The notes beneath the pieces are model-generated. The model was given only the letters and a program-made list of their open reading frames with translations, was not told where the DNA came from and made no database searches. Shown one piece after another: positions 42,021 through 52,599 of a stretch of 64,000 nucleotides of DNA. The DNA comes from Stereocaulon alpinum (lineage: Eukaryota > Ascomycota > Lecanoromycetes > Lecanorales > Stereocaulaceae). The stretch covers positions 372,001 to 436,000 of the forward strand of contig JAEUBA010000010.1 in NCBI GenBank assembly GCA_018257865.1, in the 5' to 3' direction. Each line of letters starts with the position of its first letter. Within the stretch, counting starts at the first letter, position 1. Both the position numbers and the translations under genes were made by a program.

Positions 42021-44326
42021 TCAGAGACTCTGCTTGCCCCTTGTCTCAATAGGAAATGCGCACATGGCCAGAAACGCGGCAATGATGAGCGCCCCAGAAG
42101 CATACACAGGTGCATTTGGATTCACCTGGCCAGCGTGGACCGCCACGATTGGTGCGCAGAGCCCTGTGATCCTATTTAAGCAGGACGCTATACCGGTTCC
42201 TGTGCCGCGATTGGGAGCTGGAAAGACCTCGGGAGTGTATGCATACAGCACTCCGTACATGATATCTGTTCGTCAGTTAGCCTCGTGCGGGGTCTCTAAC
42301 AGATACCAAACGAACTTTGGAAGAATGCTTCAAGACTGGTGAAAGTGAGCTGATAATTTGGTTTAGAGCTGAGCGTGAACATGAATAGAAGGATGCCAGT
42401 AATCAGTGTCGAGATTGCAATGGTGTACTTTCGACCAATGTATTTGACGTCTACAGTATAGGCAGCAAGCAAAGATCCTGGAACCCCGACGATTGAGGTG
42501 ATGGCGTAGTTCCGATAAACAATATTGTTGGGCGTAGGTGCTATATTCTTCCCAGCGTTCTGGAGATACTGTGGAAGGAAAGCATTGAAGAGAGGGTATC
42601 CCATGCCTATCGTTGCCCAGCAGAACCAGACCAGTAATGCTGCGGATTGTCGTCAGCCTTGGCCCGGAATGAGCGAGCTTGTAGAGGGAAGGATATGAAT
42701 GAGAATTTGAACATACTCATAGTACCGATACGCCTTGTAGCGAATAGAGGCGCAATTCTATCTCCAGAAAATTTGCTAAAGAAACGCTTGATAATTTCGA
42801 TAGTGGATAGCTTGACGTGGCCAACTACTTCAGGGTCACCTCCGACAGCATTCAGAACTTCCTCAGACAGCCAAGTTTTGCGCTTGTTCTTGTAGGCTTG
42901 CATCAATCAGTACCAAACTCTTATGGGATTAGAGGACTAAACAGACCTATGCCGTGGACTGTTGCAACTGCCTCTGCTTGACGGCCTTTCGAGAGAAGGA
43001 ATTTGGGAGACTCAAAGAGATGAAAGAGGAAGAAACGTGCTATAAACATCAGGAAGATTATGGCACCTGTCACGATGTTGAGGTATCTCCAACCCATATT
43101 CTGGCTTTTGTGGCAACATGCTTCGCCGGGAGCTGTGACGTTGCACGAGAGAAGCGTGGGTTCACACGCATACTTGGAGTTGGTAAGGAAGCCCCATGCG
43201 ACTGGAAAGGTTAGTTGAAAAGGCAAGTACTCAAAGGATAGTACGTACTGAGTGACCCGATGAGTTGTCCAAGAGGCCACCAAATAGATAGCAAGGTGAG
43301 TAAGCCCCGGGACGCTTGAGGAAGGAATTCGAGGAATAGTGCCTTTCCAGTTCTCAGTCTCAGTGGTTTATTCTTGTAAGATGACCTAAACTTACGCCAT
43401 CAACGGGGAGGTTTCCTCCAACTCCTACACCCACCGCCGCGTAGAGTCCACAGACGCCGACCCAGCTGGGGCCACCAGCAACTGCAAGACCGAACACTCC
43501 CGCAAGGAAGAGAGTCGCATTGAATGCTAGACGTCTGCCAATTATGTCTGAAGCAATGCCCCAGAAAGAAGCGCCAACGCATAGACCGACAAATATGGAA
43601 GTGGTAGTGTATCGAACTTGGGTTACTGTTGGACCAAATTCAGATGTCAAGGAAGGTAGAGTAAGAGCCACTACCTTAGGAGCATGTCAGCGTTCGTAGT
43701 CGTCAGAAGTTAGCTGGGCTCAATGCCTACTTGTAGCACTAGGCTATTTGAATATAAGTCAGTAAGGGTAATATTACAGCCTGCACAGAGGCATGAACCC
43801 ACTTGTCTGCCAACCAGCCGAAACCGCAAAGCACGAACAATTGCCACTGATACCAGCCCATTCCAATGTCCATGATAGCTTTGTTGATTACTTTGGACTT
43901 CCCTATACGCAATCAGATATGAGTATTCATGTAGTTGGGTATCTTCGGAGGCTTGCTAGGTAGCAATTTATGGAGGTGGACATGGTAAGCGAATTCAAGT
44001 CACCTACGATCATAGGACGTATCGTGCCCTGAAGCAGCAATGTCTAACCACAAAGTTACTATAAATGTACGAATTCTGTGACTATATTTGGGCATACCCA
44101 AGTCAATCTCTGCAATCAGGCCTTCGATTGTATGTGAATTGTAGTCATTGTCGCTAGCAGCTCTTGTGGGACTTGGGGAGAACCCGTAATCTTTGTCCTT
44201 GTCTGTGTCTATGCTTTTGTGGGCTGCAACAACAGAAGGGTGTCGCTCGGCTTGAGCTAGCGGCACATAGGTATCGGGAAAGTCACTGATATCGTGCTTT
44301 TGGAATGGGTTCATGAAGACAGGCAT
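42021..44326 (-). CDS. MFS transporter of the SV2/sugar-porter-like group
   Basis: Nine exons on the reverse strand: 44098-44326, 43803-43902, 43731-43743, 43396-43674, 43249-43342, 42947-43201, 42717-42896, 42307-42639, 42021-42265. They join exactly in phase to 575 aa. The fold is a 12-helix major facilitator. Typical segments are GFGWLADNLVLQ at helix 1, the WGIASDIIGRRLAF loop, VGVGGNLPVDGALFLEFLP and TPEVFPAPNRGTGTGIAS, the second RGT-type loop. A long polar N-terminus (about 75 aa) and a middle cytosolic loop are present. The third exon is only 13 nt. Fungal relatives are annotated as membrane, carboxylate or sugar transporters. The substrate cannot be told from sequence. Confidence 0.9.
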
Positions 44327-45574
44327 GATGAACGTGATGCTTTCGGGGAGACTGGAGACGGATTGCCGTTGCTCTCTTCGTTTTGTGGACTGTATAACGG
44401 GCTGTTGCGAAGCTGTTTATGTTTCGATCCTTCGAATGAAATCGTAGACGGCAATGCGCACTTGGCAAGGCTCGCTGTACAACAAGTTTTCCCGGTAAGG
44501 TTGATGAGTTATTCGTCACAGAGCAGATCAGGAATACAGCATGACACAGCTGAATTGTCGTTTCTCAAGCTGCATTGGTTGCCAACAGCGTAGTATGACT
44601 TCGCAGGACTGGGCGCTGAGAATCGATGTTCACGTGCGTTAAAGAAAGTCTTGAATGCTGGAATCGCTACTCTCCGTAATCAAGTGTGAATTGGCAGATA
44701 TGGCGATACTTAAAAGAGACAAAGCCAACAGGTGGGCGGTGAGCGCTTTATAGCAAATTCTACTCAAAAGTGCTACGGTTGGCACATGTGCGAAAGACTT
44801 CTTCCTTGGCTGCCCCGCTACTACTACCGAGGCACGCCGCACCATGCCATATTGGGATTGGGCTTAATGGGGCGTAGCCCGTCCAATTAGCTTAGAATTA
44901 TCTCCGCAATTTTCCTGCAGGCCAAACGCCCGACACTCCGCTATCAATGGGATCTTTTGTCCCAGATTGTCACGATGACATAATTATGCCAATGCTGATA
45001 CGTAGCAGTGGTTGCACAAGTCATGTTCATTGTCTTAGTCATGACTGTACTACGTCATGCATGAGTAAAAGATTATCTGTCAGAGCTATGCTTGCAGCCG
45101 CAGATCCCCAGACTCAAAGCTTGCTGGCGAGGCTTCAACTGCGTCGATCCTGCCACGCATTATTGCAAAGTTGTAGGAATCCGGTTGAAGACCCACTCGA
45201 GCTACGTTCGATGTTCACCTTGTCCAATTTCCACACTATAATTGTAGTGCCCACAACATAACTGTAGTGCCCACAATAGATCGGTAGTCTGAGTGGGATT
45301 GCAACCTGTAGCTGGCCTTCATCGTCTTACCTGCATAGACTACACCAATGGGTCCGCGCTATGAGCGCAATATGCCGCGTACAAGGGCCACTCAAATTCG
45401 CGCCGTCGGGCCAGGTTAAACCCCTCGCACCTTAATCTGTTCCTCACCTTACCACTTGCCTAACTCGTTAGCCAAGGAGTCTTGGCTAACCACCCCGCAT
45501 GTAGGATTTTCAAGTCTTGATACAAGACATTCTAGGCTTGAAACACCAACCTGTTGTACTACTACGGCGACGCC
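44327..45574. other. Divergent intergenic region between the MFS gene and the glutamyltransferase
   Basis: About 1.25 kb holding two promoters. A 20-bp direct duplication lies at 45240-45279. No further gene was found. Confidence 0.5.
45240..45279. repeat. 20-bp tandem duplication
   Basis: Two adjacent 20-bp copies share TGTAGTGCCCACAA and differ at a few positions. They lie about 300 bp upstream of the glutamyltransferase ATG. A regulatory role is possible but unsupported. Confidence 0.8.
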
Positions 45575-47634
45575 ATGTTGTCCTCCCTGATCTTAAGTAG
45601 TACCTTGATCTTGGCCATTTGTGGTGGATCCGCGCTTGGCGTTTCCATTCCGTCCCACTCCCAAAAGCGTCATACATCCCAGTATGAAGAGAATGACAAG
45701 CTAGGCGCAGTTGCGTCAGAAAGTTCAGTATGCAGCCGTATCGGAGTGGATCTCATCAAGGCTGGTGGCAGTGCAGCGGACGCTTTGGTGGGCACTGTAT
45801 TCTGCGTGGGTGTGATTGGTAAAAAATTCGACGAGGCCTATTTGAGAATCATCTAATCAGGAATATAGGAATGTATCATAGCGGTATTGGAGGTGGAGGG
45901 TTCATGATTGGTACGATTGGTTCCTGGACTAAAACTCTTGTTTGCGAATTCGCTGGTTGACTCTGATATCAAAGTGCGTGGCTCCAATGGCTCATATGAG
46001 GACATCGACTTTCGAGAAACGGCTCCTGCCGCAGCCTTCCAAGACATGTACAATACAAATGTCAATCTGTCTCTTTCTGGCGGTCTTGCAAGGTATATAT
46101 TGGCCAGTCTATGCTCAAGGAGAAAGGCTCACTCGAAGTCAGTGGCGTACCCGGCGAGCTTCGAGGCTTGGAGTATCTGCATAAGCGATATGGAAAACTC
46201 CCATGGGCGCAAGTGATGCAACCGGCTATCGACGTCGCTCGAAATGGATTCACGGTTACTCAAGACCTGGTCAATCAAGAGAAGAGCGCCATCGCAGGCG
46301 GGCCCAATTTTCTGGTCCAAGACCCCAGCTTTGCCATCGACTTCGCCCCCAACGGCACGCTTCTTGGGCTGAATGAAACTATCACACGGAAGCGATACGC
46401 CGACACTTTGGAGACAATTGCTAAACACGGCGCCGATGCCTTCTATACGGGCCCTATCGCCAATGCAACGATCCAAGCCTTGCAAGAAGCTGGTGGTACA
46501 ATGACCCTCGAGGACCTTAGGAACTATACCGTGGCCATCCGAAAACCTGCCCAAATTGACTATCGAGGCTTTAAACTCACAGCGTGCTCAGCTCCGTCCT
46601 CAGGCACAGTCGCGATGTCGGTTATGAAAACCGTAGAAGGTTACTCTGATTTCGGCCAGGCAGCAGCAATAAATCTTAGCACTCATAGACTTGACGAGGC
46701 CATCAGATTCGCATATGGAGAGGTAAGTGGCCTGTGGTGGTACTAAGAACGTAAATTCTGACATCAGTGTAGCGAGCAAACCTTGGGGATCCATCCTTTG
46801 TCAAGGGTCTCGACGTTTATCAGGATGAAATGCTCAACGAGACAACTGCAATGAACATCAGGAGCCGCATTTCAGACTTTCAGACGCTCAACGTTTCAGC
46901 GTATAACCCGCAGGGTCTGGAGTCGCTCGAGACGTAAGTACTACATTCTTCCAAGCTGTAGTGTACAGTCGACTGACCATGCCCAGACCAGGTACTTCCC
47001 ATGTGGTCACTGCCGACGCTTCGGGTATGGCTATCTCATTAACAACCACGATCAACTTGCTTTTTGGGTAAGTTGTCATTGAAGAACACAACGGAGTGAG
47101 TATTGAGAAACCTTACTAATCCAGCTCAGCTCTCAACTCGTGGTGCCGGAGACAGGAGTCATAATGAACAACGAAATGAACGACTTTTCGGTTCCCAATC
47201 AATCCAATGCTTTCGGTTACATCCCGTCGCCCTCGAACTTCGTCCGGCCCGGCAAACGACCATTATCTTCCATAGCACCCACCATAGTCGAGTATCTTTC
47301 CAATGGTACCTTGTACTATGTCATCGGATCTGCAGGAGGTAGCCGCATCATCACTGCTACAATCGAGAATCTTTGGCATGTCCTGGACCAAAACGCCACT
47401 GTAGAGCAAGCGCTGGCTGAACCCCGTTTTCATGACCAGTTGGTGCCAAATCGAATTAGCTTTGAGTATGCGTATAATAATGAGACAGTCGCTTTCATGA
47501 AAAGCCTCGGGCATAATGTCACCTGGGTTGCGCCTGGCCAGTCCACGGCTCAAGGTCTGAGAAGACAGGCCAATGGCACTTTCGAGGCCGGTCGTGAGCC
47601 GAGACAACATGCATCTGGAGGATACGCAGTATAG
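45575..47634 (+). CDS. Gamma-glutamyltransferase, secreted
   Basis: Seven exons, 45575-45818, 45869-45910, 45975-46092, 46143-46722, 46773-46933, 46987-47067 and 47130-47634, join in phase to 576 aa. The enzyme cleaves the gamma-glutamyl bond of glutathione and related peptides and transfers or hydrolyses the glutamyl group. The precursor is cut autocatalytically before the nucleophilic Thr, here in PGTSHVVTADASG. Other family blocks are HSGIGGGGFM, DFRETAPAAAF, SGVPGELRGLEYLHKRYG, VPETGVIMNNEMNDFS and IGSAGGSRI. The N-terminus is a signal peptide (LSSLILSSTLILAICGGSALG), so the protein is secreted or vacuolar. Many NxT/S sites fit that. Length matches the family. Confidence 0.94.
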
Positions 47635-48537
47635 ATGGCTAGGGAAAGGGATGCTTTAGAGGAGAGTATATATCTTGGAGAACCCAAAAAGTGATAGTAT
47701 GCTAGGAAACGTTGGTAATTTAAACATCCCTGGAGGCTTTTGGGCCTTTTCAATTTCTCTTTGCTTCCCAGTCCTCAGGGGTCAGTTCAAAGTTTCCTGG
47801 AGAGGAATCCGTGACCGCTAAAACATGAGGACATTAAAATAACCAGCAGTCTGCAAGAGACGTAGGACACACAGCCAAATTAATGACTTTGTAAAAGCAA
47901 GACATTCTGTGCCGTCCAAGTTTCGCATCAAAAACACCGTAATCATCTCCTAGAAGCGTTTCCGTAGAGGCCGGGGGCTTCAAAGTAACCTACCGCTCCG
48001 CCCTCGTGGCTTTGGCGGGATAGGTACCTGTTGCAGTAGCTACAGTATGTGTATTGGCTCTACACCGCATCCAAAGGACTTGTAAGCGATTCCCTCAAAA
48101 AGCCCGACCGGATTGTGGGAACCCCGGAAGATGCGCGAATATGTAACTCTAGGCAGTGAGCGTAAACAAGACTTCAGGAACGCCTAATTGTACAGGTAGT
48201 TCCGGGCTAGCCGAAGCTCACGGTCATGGTTGGTGGGGATGCGTTACTAAGCGGAGCACAGCCCTGCGCCAAGGTCGATTTAGGGCGCTCCATGACGATG
48301 AGGGTCCACCAGCATCTTCGTAGTCGTTTGCACCACCATCATAGGATTTGAAAATACGTAGTCATCAGCAGGCCTTGGCTATTGGGGCAAATGTCTCGGC
48401 CTAAGACGACGCTTTCGGCAACTTTCAACATTCCGCTACCTACGACATCAAATACGACATCAAATATTTCCCTAGGAAACAAACACTACCACTATAAATT
48501 GCGATAACCACGGTCCATCGTTACTACAGCTGTTACC
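47635..48537. other. Intergenic region
   Basis: About 900 bp between the glutamyltransferase and the next plus-strand gene. No gene or repeat I can support. Confidence 0.5.
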
Positions 48538-49479
48538 ATGAAGGTTCTTGAGTTGACAAGCACGATATTGGTCGCAGCGTCAATTGCCGAAGGATTCTCG
48601 ATACGGTCAACGCGATACAGCAACAAAGATGCCATTTCTAGTCGAGAAGCAGAGCCGGAGGCAGAAATACCGTCGGAGGTGCTTGAACCACGCTTCGATG
48701 AGGAACTCATGACATACCTGGAGAAGAGAAGAGGAGGCGGTGGATCAGGTGGAGGAGGAGGACGAGGAGGTGGTTCATCTGGATCGTCTGGGTCATCGGG
48801 CTCAGGCTCGTCTGGATCATCGTCTGGCAGCGCTGGTGGTGCTTCCGGTGGTGGATCACGCAATACGGGCTCAGCAAGGTAAGCCACATTATGGGCGCTT
48901 GGACATCGTCAGTATCGCTAATAACTTCCCAGTTCCTCGTCAGGAATAGGACCATCATATGGCGGAGGACGATACTATGGCGGCGGCTCCTCAACAGCCT
49001 ACAGAGCTGGTGGACGATCACCTTCTGGCATCCTCCCCTTCGCCCTTATCGGAGGAGGTCTCCTCATTTTCCCCGGTCTCTGGCTCTATGGCGCCTACGC
49101 ATACAACTACGACCGACCCTACAGCTACCACAATGCGTCTAACGCGTCGCAACCGGTCGGGCAGAACGAGACTCTTCCTGTGACGTGTCTGTGCCAGATG
49201 TATAGCGCGTGTGGTTGCGACAACAATGACAACTCGACATACTTGGATTCCATTCTTGGAAATGGCAGCGCGTCAGATCAAAATAGCAGCTTGGTTAATG
49301 TTGCGAATGTTAATGGGACAAAGACGGTTGTGCTCAATGGTACGCTGCCAAATGGAACGGACAATAGCACCAACAGCGATGGCTCCAGCACGAGCGGAGC
49401 GATTAAGAATACCGTAATTGAGAATTCTGGATTTTGGGTTATGGGAGCTATTGTTGGAGCTACCGTATGGCTTTTATAA
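48538..49479 (+). CDS. Gly/Ser-rich membrane-anchored surface protein, 295 aa
   Basis: Two exons, 48538-48878 and 48933-49479, give 295 aa. A signal peptide-like start (LTSTILVAASIAEGFSI) is followed by an acidic stretch, then about 50 residues of Gly and Ser. After that come YGGGRYYGGGSSTAYRAGG, the hydrophobic segment ILPFALIGGGLLIFPGLWLYGAYAY, and LPVTCLCQMYSACGCDNNDNSTYLD, a six-residue-spaced Cys cluster. An Asn-rich region has many NxS/T sites. A hydrophobic C-terminus (GFWVMGAIVGATVWLL) suggests a GPI-anchor signal. The order matches a conserved but uncharacterised Pezizomycotina family (DUF7732-like, from memory). Likely a cell-surface protein; function unknown. Confidence 0.82.
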
Positions 49480-51326
49480 CGTGGGCCATCGCGGACGAGA
49501 ACGCCTGCTTTTTCTTCCTAAAGAGGATAAGCGAAATCTCTTGCTACTTTTGCTCGGTTAGCACGGCGTTGTGGGCCAAATGACATTCGCTATGGACAAT
49601 ACCCTTGGGTTGATGATTGTACATACGACTCAGTTGCACAATTTTTAGTGATGCTCAAGCAAACACTGGTCAGGACATGAGTCAGTCGTCTCCGTAGCCA
49701 ATCAGTCATGCATATCTGGGGAATGCGTCTTCGGTGTTCCTCTCAGGTGTGGCATTCTGGCAATTCTACCATCAACCTTTCGCCGCAATCTCATTGGGAT
49801 GCCTCACAATGCTGATCGAATCTCGAATCGATATCACGACTTTAGTCCCATTAGATGGATTCAAGATTACATGTAACTTATGACACAATGACCGCGCGGA
49901 TCCGTATTGAGGTCTGAAAACGAATGGCGTTGACGCCAACCCTTTCACGGCGATGAACTTCGGTGGCAATTCTCCCCTTTCGTGCCGCCGACGCCGGCTA
50001 AAAAGTCCCTTGAGGAAATCTGGGGTAACTTAATGCCAATCTCCCAACCCGAAATTGGCAAAATCTTAGCGTTCGAGGAATTTACGTGGGGATTTGAGAT
50101 CTGTACATATCATTATGGGGAACAGGTTTCGCATGCGTTTGACCTTCTTTATGATTGTAAAACTTGCGTTGCTTCAACTTGGCGGATACGTGTGCCGCTG
50201 GATCATCGCCTTGCATAAGATGATGCAAGACCGACTCGCAACGCCTTGCCTTCTCCCGCTCCCGTTTCAAGTTGTGTGCGTCTCGTATTCCTGGCGTTAG
50301 CGAAATTCGGCGGTCGGTCTGGTTGGGAGCAAATTTGAAGGCGTTCGACTACCGATTCTCTCCGCTCTTTGAGTTACATTAGCGGCTTACATTCAACACT
50401 TCTACTCCACGCCATGACCATCTTCGGCCGAAGCAGAGGCCCCGTAATTACTGGCATAAAAATGAGGAAGAAGCACGAGATCAGCGCGTGAAGACTTTCC
50501 TGAGTCAGTTGGAGTGTCACTTGGCGTCTATCCGAAACCCTTGGAGTGACATGAGCGTAGCTACATTAGCCTCGCCCACACCACCCCCTTTTCCCGGTGC
50601 ATGCAGCGGACTGTACTTAGGAGTGGGGAGTGGAAGCTGACGACAGCAGGGTACGAAATAGCGTCTTAGGGTAGCGTCGATCTTGGGCGCTATGGCAATG
50701 TGTTATATGAAAGGGGCTTGACAACCAATCGCAAGCTGGGAAAATTGCAGAAGTGGGCGTAATCGGCTTGTCCACATTACCTGGAAAATGCACCACGAAC
50801 TAACAGGGATGAGCTTCCTAGGCTCTGGACCCTCACCATGCCTGTTGCTAGCCTCATTGATGCTAGCCACTCTATTAATGTCTTTGCCCTCAGGTTTTCC
50901 TGCCACATTGGGGGTTAGGGCCGCGTCAAATGTTGGTGAATTTTGGGTGGCCGGGAAGCTTTGGGAGGCGCTAAGGAAGCCTTCACGGTTCGAGATTGGT
51001 CGGCTGGGCGCTCCAAGCCCCCTGCCTTATCCCTGCCTTATCCCTGCCTTATCCTTGCTGTGGTCACTCCGTCCTACCAGTAGTGCCCGCTTATTGTGCC
51101 GCCAATTATTGATAAACACCCAGTTCTCTCGCATTCCTCCCCTTTCTCCCTCTTTCATCACCCATCCACACATAACATACAAAAACTCTCCGCATTTCTT
51201 TCGTTCATCAAACTACAGTCGCTTCTGATCATACAACGGTCAAGACACTCGCTCAGCAACCATCAGAACATATTTCACTCACATACTCATCACCTTACGA
51301 CAATAATATCTCTCACCACGCACAAA
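49480..51326. other. 1.8-kb intergenic region, promoter of the PIR-repeat gene
   Basis: No gene supported. An open frame at 50788-51228 overlaps the promoter and 5' leader and looks fortuitous. It contains an 11-bp triple repeat at 51021-51053 and a pyrimidine-rich leader at about 51110-51320, common in highly expressed fungal genes. Confidence 0.5.
51021..51053. repeat. 11-bp tandem repeat (CCTGCCTTATC) x3
   Basis: Three perfect copies about 270 bp upstream of the PIR-repeat ATG, just before a CT-rich leader. This could be an upstream promoter element or simple slippage. Confidence 0.9.
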
Positions 51327-51836
51327 ATGCCTTCCATCAAGCAAATCCTCATCTTGGCCTTGGCCACCGTTGCCTACGCCGTTCCTCAGGCCTCTCAAAT
51401 CTCTGACGGCCAGATCCAAGCACCTACCACGGCCCCAGTGAAGCAGATCTCCGACGGTCAGGTTCAGGCCCCAACCTCTGTTGCCCCCGTCAAGCAGATC
51501 TCCGACGGCCAGATTCAAGCCCCGACCTCTGCCCCAGCCCCAGTGAAGCAGATCTCTGATGGCCAGATCCAAGCACCAACCTCTGTTGCTCCCGTGAAGC
51601 AGATCTCCGACGGTCAAGTCCAAGCCCCAACTGCCAAGCCAGTTACCCAGATCACCGACGGCCAGATCCAAGTCCCCACTGCCAAGCCCTCAACCGGTGT
51701 TGTTCCACCACCATCCAACGGCACCTTCACCGCACCACCAGTTGCCAAGTTCACTGGTGCCGCTGCTCTTATGTCGTGGAGCCAGAACGTAGTGGTGGCT
51801 GCCGTCGGTGCCGCTGCTGGTCTCGCCATGCTGTAA
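51327..51836 (+). CDS. Small PIR-repeat cell-wall protein with a GPI-like tail
   Basis: Single exon, 169 aa. A signal peptide ([15 protein letters not shown]) leads into six tandem copies of a 16-18 residue unit with core Q-I/T-S/T-DGQ-I/V-Q. This is the PIR signature (Q[IV]xDGQ[IV]Q), in which a Gln becomes ester-linked to beta-1,3-glucan and the link is alkali-sensitive. The units are joined by Ala/Pro/Thr/Val linkers. A short Pro/Thr region and a hydrophobic end ([23 protein letters not shown]) follow, which looks like a GPI-attachment signal. The protein contains no Cys at all, so it lacks the four-Cys C-terminal domain of classical Pir proteins. Codons are strongly C-biased, consistent with high expression. 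It probably cross-links wall glucans. Confidence 0.88.
   Translation: MPSIKQILILALATVAYAVPQASQISDGQIQAPTTAPVKQISDGQVQAPTSVAPVKQISDGQIQAPTSAPAPVKQISDGQIQAPTSVAPVKQISDGQVQAPTAKPVTQITDGQIQVPTAKPSTGVVPPPSNGTFTAPPVAKFTGAAALMSWSQNVVVAAVGAAAGLAML
51393..51680. repeat. Six tandem PIR units at the DNA level
   Basis: About 48-54-bp units encoding the glucan-linking motif, nearly identical in units 2 to 5 (for example AAGCAGATCTCCGACGG recurs). Such arrays change copy number easily by slippage or recombination. Confidence 0.85.
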
Positions 51837-52599
51837 AAAGCTTATTCGCCAACATTTTTGATTACACCATTCACGTTTTCACGTCAGGCGAAGGCAACTG
51901 GATACTCGGAAGGGTTGCGTCTTACTTTTTGATGTACACCTTTTGCGGAGGATTTTGAAGGACGTTAATGGGGGGCGGAGGAGCACTGTGGATTCTTGTA
52001 TTCAGCATATCCGGGCATTATCGGCATGGCATGCACACTTGACACCCAAACCTCTCGCGAACGGCCTGCATATGACTTGGCGATTAATAGCAGGAGAAAG
52101 TAGTAATACATAGAATTCATTCAAAAGCAACGTAGTCCTTCCATCTGAATGCTTGAGTGACGCTCGTGACCAGCCCATTTCCAAAGTCTAGTTCAGCTAG
52201 TTTGTACTTGTACCTGGCTTAAGCGGTGCTGGCGCGACACACCTCGAATGCACAACATCCCATTCGTCAGGCTTAACGTCAACGTAAATGTCCATCTTGC
52301 ATAGCCGTCGCCGGCGTCACCTCTCTAATTACCTGCCAACTCAGCAACAACGGACGGCCACCTCCGCTAGGCCGGTCGCCGCCCCACCCCACTTCTACCT
52401 AGCCACTACGCGACGAAAATTCTATTTCGCACGAGGACCGTATAAAGCGACGCAAAATGACTCAACAGGATGTCTTCAAATTCTCCTGCTACGGCGCATA
52501 CGTTTTGGAGTCTCGAATATCAGGCGGGCGCGGTCGAGTGGACTGTAAATACAATTGCAAGAGACTGGATTATACTGAGAGAGAGTTTAGTGACGTTTC
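51837..52599. other. Intergenic region
   Basis: About 760 bp between the PIR-repeat gene and the MFS gene. No gene supported. Part near 52430-52600 could be 5' leader or an unrecognised first exon of the MFS gene. Confidence 0.4.

Noticed and set aside
50788..51228. 146-aa plus-strand open frame
   Set aside because: It overlaps the promoter and CT-rich leader of the PIR-repeat gene and translates an 11-bp tandem repeat. Composition looks accidental.
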